From an uncultured Hyphomonadaceae bacterium (GTDB taxonomy: Bacteria; Pseudomonadota; Alphaproteobacteria; Caulobacterales; Hyphomonadaceae): a stretch of DNA of 8,185 nt. A program made the position numbers and the translations under genes. The stretch lies in NCBI GenBank assembly GCA_937873805.1, contig CALMWO010000116.1, forward strand, positions 1 to 8,185, written 5' to 3'. The first letter of the stretch is position 1. Each line of letters starts with the position of its first letter. Under the pieces are notes generated by a model. It saw only the letters and a program-made list of their open reading frames with translations. It was not told the DNA's origin and did not search any database. This document shows, in pieces, positions 1-4,754 of this stretch.

Positions 1-1
1 G

Positions 2-1207
2 CCCGCTCAAGCCGCATGGCCGACCAAGTCCAGCGTCGTCGCCACACAAGCCGGCTTCACCGCCGAAGGCCTCGCCGCCCTCGACGCCCGCATGAAGCAG
101 GCCGTCGACAAGGATGAAGTCGCCGGCCTCGAATACGCGCTCATCAAGGATGGCAAGGTCGTCGCCTTCAACATCTTCGGTAACCAGTCGCGCGGCGGCC
201 CGCCGATGGCGGAAGACACGATCTTCCGCATCCGCTCCATGACCAAGCCCATCACCGGCGTCGCCATGATGCAGCTCTGGGAACAGGGCAAGTGGAAGCC
301 GGAAGATCCGGTCACCAAATTCCTGCCCGAGCTCGGCAACCTCAAGGTCGCCACCTCATCAGACAATCTCGACAATCTCGTGCCCGCCAATCGCGCGCCG
401 ACGATGAACGAGGTGATGACCCACACCGCCGGCTTCGGTTACGGCCTCTCGGCCAGCAACGCCGTCGACCGCGCCTACATCGCCGACCAGCCGATGGAAA
501 AGAAAGACCTGCCCGCACTGGTCAAGCGCGTGTCGGAAATCCCATTGCTCGCCCAGCCAGGTGAAAAGTGGAGCTACTCCATCGCCGTCGACCTGCAGGG
601 CGCAATCGTCGAGAAGCTCAGCGGCAAGAAGTTCGGCGACTATCTCGAACAGAACATCTTCGCTCCGCTGTCGATGAAAGACACCGGCTTCTGGCTCACC
701 GAGGCAGAGCGTCCCCGCTTCGCCACGGTCTACACGCGTAACCCGCAGACCAATGCCTGGGACGTCTTCCCGGATCCGGCCGCGCGCGACTTCTTCCTGC
801 GCCCGCAGGCTGAAAGCGGCGGCGGCGGTCTCGCCTCCACGCTGCACGACTACACCCGCTTCGCGCAAATGCTGCTCAACAAGGGCGAGCTGGATGGCAA
901 GCGCATCCTGAAGGCTGAAACCGTCGACTACATGATGCAGAACCACATCGGCGCCCTGAAAGGCGTCTTTGGTGGTGGCGGCTTTGGGTATGGCGGCATG
1001 GTCGTCGTGGGCGAACCCACCGATCGCGCCCCGGCGCCCAAAGGCTCGTTCAACTGGTTCGGCATCGATGGCACGTGGTTCTGGGTTGATCCGTCGAACA
1101 ACCTCGCCTTCGTCGGCATGATCCAGCGCCGTGGCTCGGCCGGCGCGGGCGCCGTCGATGTGCGCGGCGAATCCGCCCAACTCGTCTACAAGGCGCTGGT
1201 GAAATAG
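2..1207 (+). CDS. Serine hydrolase, beta-lactamase/EstB-like fold (5'-truncated)
   Basis: The frame is open from base 2, so the true start lies left of the window; 401 residues are visible. The first visible residues (PAQAAWPTK) look like the end of a signal peptide, which suggests export to the periplasm. Beta-lactamase family (PF00144) landmarks occur in order, numbered from the first visible residue: nucleophile motif S-M-T-K at 79-82 (bases 236-247), HTAGFGYG at about 141-148, WSYSIAVDLQG with the general-base Tyr at 192, ESGGGGLAST at 271-280, and NWFGIDGTWFWVDP near 351-364. The YSI in place of YxN and the W-F-G near the C-terminus resemble class VIII esterases (usual third motif WGG) more than true class C beta-lactamases. 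Likely activity is hydrolysis of an ester or beta-lactam/D-amino-acid amide; the substrate cannot be read from sequence. An internal ATG at 92 is unlikely to be the start, because similarity to the family runs through it. Followed 26 nt later by a small membrane protein gene. Confidence 0.9.
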   Translation, partial: PAQAAWPTKSSVVATQAGFTAEGLAALDARMKQAVDKDEVAGLEYALIKDGKVVAFNIFGNQSRGGPPMAEDTIFRIRSMTKPITGVAMMQLWEQGKWKPEDPVTKFLPELGNLKVATSSDNLDNLVPANRAPTMNEVMTHTAGFGYGLSASNAVDRAYIADQPMEKKDLPALVKRVSEIPLLAQPGEKWSYSIAVDLQGAIVEKLSGKKFGDYLEQNIFAPLSMKDTGFWLTEAERPRFATVYTRNPQTNAWDVFPDPAARDFFLRPQAESGGGGLASTLHDYTRFAQMLLNKGELDGKRILKAETVDYMMQNHIGALKGVFGGGGFGYGGMVVVGEPTDRAPAPKGSFNWFGIDGTWFWVDPSNNLAFVGMIQRRGSAGAGAVDVRGESAQLVYKALVK

Positions 1208-1221
1208 CGCCACGCGGTCTA

Positions 1222-1263
1222 CTTCGCGCCCCTATGGAAACTGAAATCCTCAGGGGCGCGAAG
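1222..1263. repeat. Perfect 12-bp inverted repeat enclosing a start codon
   Basis: The left arm CTTCGCGCCCCT (1222-1233) is exactly complementary to the right arm AGGGGCGCGAAG (1252-1263), with an 18-nt loop. The left arm ends on the base before the ATG at 1234, and the loop holds the first six codons of the small membrane protein. A secondary GGA/TCC pairing (1236-1238 with 1247-1249) could tighten the loop. Neither strand has a T-run after the stem, so this is not a standard intrinsic terminator. The stem begins 14 nt after the stop codon of the upstream hydrolase. An RNA hairpin here would mask the whole region where a ribosome binding site for 1234 would lie; translational control is inference. 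Confidence 0.75.
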
Positions 1264-1632
1264 GTCCGCGTGACGACGCAGACCGTTCAGGCAGGCGGCA
1301 GGATCACGCCCGTTGCAGATATCAGCGACGCGGCCTTCATCGACGCCGACCATCGCCTCACACTCACGCCAAAAATCCTGCTCATCCTCGGGCCCATCGC
1401 AGGCGCGGCGGTCTACCTCGCCACGCTGTCATTCCTATATGCGATGATCGTGGGCGTCATCCTCATGGCCGCCGGCGTCTGGCTCTACCGCGACAGCTGG
1501 CTCTACCAGGTCACCGCCCGCCTCACGGGCGGCAAGCTCATCACGCTCTACCGCACGTCCCGCAAAGGCGACGCCCTGCTCTCTCATACGGCGCTGGAAA
1601 AGGCGATTGAACTTCGCCGTCAGCCCGCCTGA
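1234..1632 (+). CDS. Small two-helix membrane protein, unknown function (possibly DUF6232-like)
   Basis: I do not recognise this 132-residue protein with certainty. It has a polar, beta-rich N-terminal part (residues 5-45, with VRVTTQTVQAGG then ITPVADISDA), two closely spaced hydrophobic helices at about 48-65 and 67-85, and a charged C-terminal tail of about 47 residues that is probably cytoplasmic. A short N-terminal sheet, a two-helix hairpin and a tail with GGKLITLYRTS resembles the DUF6232 family as I remember it, but this is a weak call. The ATG at 1234 has no Shine-Dalgarno sequence and abuts a 12-bp stem. An alternative GTG start at 1270, preceded by GAAGG at 1260-1264 (5-nt spacing), would shorten the protein by 12 residues. 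It probably shares a transcript with the upstream serine hydrolase. Its stop lies 2 nt from the stop of murB on the other strand. Confidence 0.75.
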   Translation: METEILRGAKVRVTTQTVQAGGRITPVADISDAAFIDADHRLTLTPKILLILGPIAGAAVYLATLSFLYAMIVGVILMAAGVWLYRDSWLYQVTARLTGGKLITLYRTSRKGDALLSHTALEKAIELRRQPA

Positions 1633-1634
1633 TC

Positions 1635-2591
1635 TCAGGCGTCCTTGGCGAGAAATCCTTCGGCCGTCGCATCAACCGGCGGACGACCAATCCGCTTGAT
1701 CTCCCAACGCAGCTCAACGCCTGACTTGGCTTTCACCGCTGCGCGAACATCTTCGCCCAGCCCTTCAATGTCGGCCGCCGTCGCGTCGCCAATGTTCAGC
1801 AGGAAGTTGCAATGCAGCTCGCTAACCTGCGCCCCGCCCCGGCGATGCCCACGCATCCCGGCCTCATCAATCAGCTTCCATGACGAGCGCTGGTTCGGCG
1901 TACCTGGCGGATCAGGGTTCGCAAACGTGGACCCGCCCGTCTTCTCGCGGATCGGCTGCGTGGTTTCGCGTCTGGCCTTCAAAGCCTCAATCCGCTCGGT
2001 GATCGCCGCCGGCTCATCCGGGGTTCCCTCGAACAGGGCCTCCACAAAGATCAGCTCTTCGCTCGCGTCGGTATGACGATAGCTGAAATGGAAATCCGCA
2101 TTCGCAAGCTTCACCCGCTTGCCTTGCCGGTCCAGCGCATAGGCCTCGACCAGAACATCCTTCGTCTCGCGACCATAGCAGCCCGCATTCATCCGCAGCG
2201 CGCCACCGATCGTGCCCGGCACGCCAGAGAAGAACTCCAGCCCCGCAATCCCGGCATTCGCCGCCGCCACCGATACGCGGCCATCCAGCGCCGCGGCGCC
2301 CGCCGTCACACGCAGCCCGTCAGTCGCAACTTTCCCGAAGCTCGGCCCCAGCCGCACAACCACGCCCGGTATCCCGCCATCGCGCACGATGACGTTCGAC
2401 GCGGCGCCCAGCACAGTTATCGGAATGATCGGATCGAGCTTGCCGAGAAACTCCGCGAGATCCGCCTCGTCTTTCGGCAGGAACAAGGCATCCGCGGCGC
2501 CGCCAACCCGGAACCAGGTGAAGGGCGCAAGAGCTTCATCCGCCAGCAGTTTGCCGCGAACCGGGGGAAGCCTGTCGAGAAAAATGCTCAT
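1635..2591 (-). CDS. murB: UDP-N-acetylmuramate dehydrogenase MurB
   Basis: MurB uses FAD and NADPH to reduce UDP-GlcNAc-enolpyruvate to UDP-MurNAc, the second committed cytoplasmic step of peptidoglycan precursor synthesis. The 318 residues are slightly above the usual length of about 300. Visible landmarks: TWFRVGGAADALFLP (25-39) and LGAASNVIVRDGG (61-73) of the FAD domain; GVPGTIGGALRMNAGCYG (123-140); SYRHTD with Arg172, the expected substrate-binding/catalytic arginine; GGSTFANP with Ser221, the expected proton donor; and GVELRWEIKRIG with Glu297. Between FANP and WKLIDEAG there is an 11-residue stretch (DPPGTPNQRSS) that seems longer than in most relatives. The start ATG at 2591 is preceded by GCAGGC, a poor Shine-Dalgarno. 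It lies 47 nt downstream of the extensin-like gene and is probably cotranscribed with it. In the standard dcw order murB directly follows murC; here two genes separate them. Confidence 0.97.
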   Translation of the reverse strand: MSIFLDRLPPVRGKLLADEALAPFTWFRVGGAADALFLPKDEADLAEFLGKLDPIIPITVLGAASNVIVRDGGIPGVVVRLGPSFGKVATDGLRVTAGAAALDGRVSVAAANAGIAGLEFFSGVPGTIGGALRMNAGCYGRETKDVLVEAYALDRQGKRVKLANADFHFSYRHTDASEELIFVEALFEGTPDEPAAITERIEALKARRETTQPIREKTGGSTFANPDPPGTPNQRSSWKLIDEAGMRGHRRGGAQVSELHCNFLLNIGDATAADIEGLGEDVRAAVKAKSGVELRWEIKRIGRPPVDATAEGFLAKDA

Positions 2592-2638
2592 GCCTGCGGA
2601 CTTAGCGCGCGCTGGCGTTCGAGGCTAGCGGCCAGAAA

Positions 2639-3379
2639 TCACCGGCAGGAGTATTGGCCGCCGACATCCAGGTGGAAATGGTTGGCGTGATCGGCATTGT
2701 AGTCCGGGCCCAGGGTCACATCGAACAGGCCGCAAGCCCGGTCGTGAACCTCGCGCAGGAAATCACCCTTCGCGCCCTTGTTGCGGAAATCCTTCAGCAC
2801 GCTGATCTCCCGCCCGTCTTCCAGAATGAACCCTGCAATATCCACGGCCTTCGCAAAGGCGTGCTCGGACAAACGATCATGTCCCGCCACGCGACGGCAC
2901 TGGAACGATCCGAACGCCTTGATCTCTTTCACGGGCGAGCCGAGATATTTCTCCGCCGCCGGGATCACGATGTGGCGCTCCCACAGATGCATCTTGGCTG
3001 CGAGGTCGCAGGTCATCGGCATCGCGTCCGGCGCTTTCCACGCCGACAGTGAAGCATCGACCACCACGGCCTCGTCATAGCCGCACGCGCCATCATGCTC
3101 GGCCGGCACGATCGTGAAATCCACGCCCGCCGCCGCCAGCGCGTCATGGCAGGCGCCAAGATTTTTCGACAGGCCGGCGAGCCGCTTCACATCGCCGAGC
3201 GCGCCATACTTCTGCAGGTCGATGGTCGCGCCGGCGCGCGCTGCATCATAGCTCGGCCGCGCGAAATGAACGCCGCCTGCTGCCGCTTCCGCCGAACGCC
3301 AGTTCGCCAGCAGCACGCCGCCCGACAGCGCGATCATGACGCCAGCGCCGAGCGCGATAAAGGAATGGGACTTTTTCAT
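2639..3379 (-). CDS. Extensin-like (PF06904) M15-type zinc hydrolase, exported
   Basis: This 246-residue protein matches the extensin-like C-terminal family, which is related to the D-Ala-D-Ala carboxypeptidase/endopeptidase (M15/LAS) fold. Numbered from the ATG at 3379: basic N-terminus MKKSHS, hydrophobic stretch about 7-27, then SAEAAAGG, giving a signal peptide or membrane anchor. The diagnostic C-terminal pattern is present: GSFQCRR (157-163), RLSEHAFAKAVDIAGF (169-184), FLREVHDRACGLF (207-219), LGPDYNADHANHFHLD (223-238). Expected zinc ligands are His173, Asp180 and His236 of the HxH. Six cysteines fit disulphide bonding in the periplasm. Lying inside the mur cluster, a role in trimming peptidoglycan peptides is likely but inferred. 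A GTG codon directly precedes the ATG (3380-3382) and could also serve as start; neither has a clear Shine-Dalgarno. Adjacent murB begins 47 nt downstream. Confidence 0.9.
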   Translation of the reverse strand: MKKSHSFIALGAGVMIALSGGVLLANWRSAEAAAGGVHFARPSYDAARAGATIDLQKYGALGDVKRLAGLSKNLGACHDALAAAGVDFTIVPAEHDGACGYDEAVVVDASLSAWKAPDAMPMTCDLAAKMHLWERHIVIPAAEKYLGSPVKEIKAFGSFQCRRVAGHDRLSEHAFAKAVDIAGFILEDGREISVLKDFRNKGAKGDFLREVHDRACGLFDVTLGPDYNADHANHFHLDVGGQYSCR

Positions 3380-3401
3380 CACAAACAGATCTGCAAACGA
3401 G

Positions 3402-3415
3402 GCGCCCCGCGCCCC
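3402..3415. repeat. Tandem heptamer GCGCCCC x2 in the leader of the extensin-like gene
   Basis: GCGCCCC occurs twice back to back (3402-3408 and 3409-3415), about 23 nt upstream of the start codon. On the coding strand this is GGGGCGCGGGGCGC, a G-rich stretch far from the start for a ribosome binding site. It may be chance in GC-rich DNA, and no function is claimed. Confidence 0.35.
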
Positions 3416-3452
3416 TTCTACGATGACAGGAAGAGCGCTCGCAAGGTTGCCG

Positions 3453-3477
3453 AAAACCTAACAAGGCCAGGCCCTTG
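3453..3477 (-). terminator. Weak candidate intrinsic terminator after the 3509-4606 gene
   Basis: Read on the - strand, a 5-bp stem CAAGG/CCTTG (bases 3477-3473 and 3466-3462) encloses a 6-nt loop and is followed by TTAGGTTTT (3461-3453). It starts 32 nt beyond the stop codon of the secreted-protein gene, in the 129-nt spacer before the extensin-like gene. The stem is short and the T-run interrupted, so it would be a leaky terminator at best. Confidence 0.3.
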
Positions 3478-3508
3478 CTGCATTGTAACGCTTAACGGCG
3501 CGAGGCTG

Positions 3509-4606
3509 TTAACCTTCGTCGTCGGCCGTCAGCTCAAGCTTTCCGCCGCGTCTTTCCTGCTGCCGCGCGCCTTCGAGAATACCGAGCAGGCCGTAATTGC
3601 CCTCATGGCACGCATATTCGTAAACGGCGCCGGTGGCGGTCCGCATCGGCATCTCGCCCTTCCAGACTTGGCTGTACTGGTCCGGATCGTCGATCTCGAA
3701 CTGATAGAGAATCACGCCGTCTTCCGTGCGCGTGAAACGCTCCGTCATCTTGCCGTTGTCGGACACATACCCGCGCTGCTGCGGGTGAACGTTCTTCGTT
3801 TCAACCACCAGCGTCGCGCCTTCGTACCACCCCACGCTATCGCCGAGCCACTTCTTGATCGCGCTCGGATCGTGCTTCGCGTCAGCCTTGCTGGCGACGA
3901 TCGGAATGATGCGCGCATCGTGAACCATCTCGACGAGGATCATCGCATGACCCGGAGACTGCACGATCTGGTACGTGTTGTTGTACAGCACGTTGTTCAT
4001 CACCGGCCCGCCCGTATTGCCGAAGCCGACAATGCAGCGCTCGCCCACGCTGCGCGATTCAGGACCTTCATAGGAGCGCGATGCGGCGCTTGCACGCGCG
4101 GCAGCTGCAGCTTTCGGATCAGCCTTCGCCGCGGTGGCCGCCGGGAGCGGAGCTTCCTCGTAACGCCCTGCGCCGCGTCCGGGCTTGTAGGGAATTCTTC
4201 CGTTCGCCGGCACGGTGATCCACGACGAACGCGCCTCGCCATTCACCACCGCGACATGCGCGCCCGGATCCACCCACACCGCGTTGTAGTTGCCGACAGG
4301 CGGCAAGGGCTTGCCCTTCTCTGGCGCGCCTTCCTTCTGGTCAGTCGGCTTCAGCTCCTCGCGCGTGCGGATATTGTTGTAGTCGCCGTCCTCAAGTTTC
4401 TTCGCCTGTTCAGGCGTGAGAACCAGCGCATCGATACCGGGCGGTCGCGTCATTCGTGTGATCGAGGCGTTGGTCCAGTTGCCCTGAAGATCCGGCACGC
4501 CCCAGCTGGTCTTCGGCGGCGTGTACCCGGCCTGCGCCAGCGCCGCCGGCGCGATCGCCAGCCCAAGCGCCAACAGCCCCGTTCCAACCAACATGGACCT
4601 GCGCAT
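3509..4606 (-). CDS. Secreted protein of unknown function, PDLxGxW / YACHEGN family
   Basis: 365 residues from the ATG at 4606. That start is chosen because GGGGAG lies 6 nt upstream and the protein then opens with a textbook signal peptide: MRRS, a hydrophobic core, and APAALA|QAG with cleavage about residue 24. The frame is open further upstream (to 4693), but the extra residues are arginine/lysine-rich and would bury the signal peptide. Motifs I recognise from a large, uncharacterised secreted family: WGVPDLQGNW (35-44), LTPEQAKKLE (63-72), NAVWVDPG (108-115), RIPYKPG (137-143), YEGPESRSVGERC (179-191), YNNTYQIVQSPGHAMILVEM (208-227), VHDARIIP (228-235), GDSVGWYEGATLVVET (255-270), ERFTR (289-293) and YEYACHEGNYGLLGILEGAR (329-348). 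Cys191 and Cys333 could pair. Residues 152-178 form an Ala-rich linker. No catalytic signature is evident and no function is assigned. It has its own leader and sits alone between spacers of 127 and 129 nt, inside the mur cluster. Confidence 0.88.
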   Translation of the reverse strand: MRRSMLVGTGLLALGLAIAPAALAQAGYTPPKTSWGVPDLQGNWTNASITRMTRPPGIDALVLTPEQAKKLEDGDYNNIRTREELKPTDQKEGAPEKGKPLPPVGNYNAVWVDPGAHVAVVNGEARSSWITVPANGRIPYKPGRGAGRYEEAPLPAATAAKADPKAAAAARASAASRSYEGPESRSVGERCIVGFGNTGGPVMNNVLYNNTYQIVQSPGHAMILVEMVHDARIIPIVASKADAKHDPSAIKKWLGDSVGWYEGATLVVETKNVHPQQRGYVSDNGKMTERFTRTEDGVILYQFEIDDPDQYSQVWKGEMPMRTATGAVYEYACHEGNYGLLGILEGARQQERRGGKLELTADDEG

Positions 4607-4612
4607 TGATAT

Positions 4613-4618
4613 CTCCCC
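4613..4618 (-). promoter_or_regulatory. Ribosome binding site fixing the start at 4606
   Basis: On the - strand GGGGAG (4618-4613) is followed by ATATCA and the ATG at 4606-4604, a 6-nt spacing. It is the strongest Shine-Dalgarno in the window. It decides in favour of this start over the upstream in-frame codon near 4693. Confidence 0.8.
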
Positions 4619-4626
4619 GTCTGGCC

Positions 4627-4640
4627 GCGCCTTATGGCGC
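4627..4640. repeat. Short hairpin GCGCC-TTAT-GGCGC in the leader of the secreted-protein gene
   Basis: A perfect 5-bp stem with a 4-nt loop lies 8 nt upstream of the Shine-Dalgarno of the 3509-4606 gene, within the 127-nt spacer after murC. It is not followed by a T-run on the - strand. I see no convincing sigma-70 promoter in this spacer. Confidence 0.35.
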
Positions 4641-4732
4641 TTGTTGCGGCGATCTTTGCCGTCACGGAAACCGCGACGCAAGGCCCGACCCATTCAACAA
4701 CCAGAGAACGCAGGAAAGAAGCTGTTCCGTCG

Positions 4733-4754
4733 CTCAGCCCTTGAGGGCCCTGAG
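4733..4754 (-). other. Imperfect hairpin spanning the murC stop codon
   Basis: CTCAG (4733-4737) pairs with CTGAG (4750-4754), and CCC (4738-4740) pairs with GGG (4745-4747), leaving a 4-nt loop and a 2-nt bulge (4748-4749). The TGA of murC (4736-4734) lies in the outer stem. On the - strand the next bases are CGACGGAACAG, so no T-run follows directly. It could mark or protect an mRNA 3' end once ribosomes have left, but this is a weak structure. Confidence 0.3.

Noticed and set aside
92..94. ATG at 92 as the start of the serine hydrolase
   Set aside because: The frame is open to the window edge and the residues before it (GFTAEGLAALDARMKQ) belong to the usual N-terminal helix of the family, preceded by a signal-peptide-like end.
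359..1213. A 284-codon open frame on the - strand inside the serine hydrolase gene
   Set aside because: The + strand reading has all family motifs; the antisense frame has none and shows shadow-type composition.
2604..2635. AGCGCGCGCT palindrome and a CTGGC/GCCAG pair between murB and the extensin-like gene
   Set aside because: Short pairing, a long loop and no T-run; not distinguishable from chance in this composition.
3485..3512. TTAA/GTAA half-sites resembling a CtrA box upstream of the extensin-like gene
   Set aside because: The half-sites are separated by 3 or 13 nt, not the 7 nt of the TTAA-N7-TTAA consensus.
3095..4609. A 504-codon open frame on the + strand opposite the extensin-like and secreted-protein genes
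   Set aside because: It runs across two real - strand genes and their spacer, has Arg/His-rich composition, no signal or motif, and no ribosome binding site.
4607..4693. N-terminal extension of the secreted protein to a start near 4693
   Set aside because: The extra 29 residues are Arg/Lys-rich and precede a complete signal peptide; the strong Shine-Dalgarno at 4618-4613 fixes the ATG at 4606.
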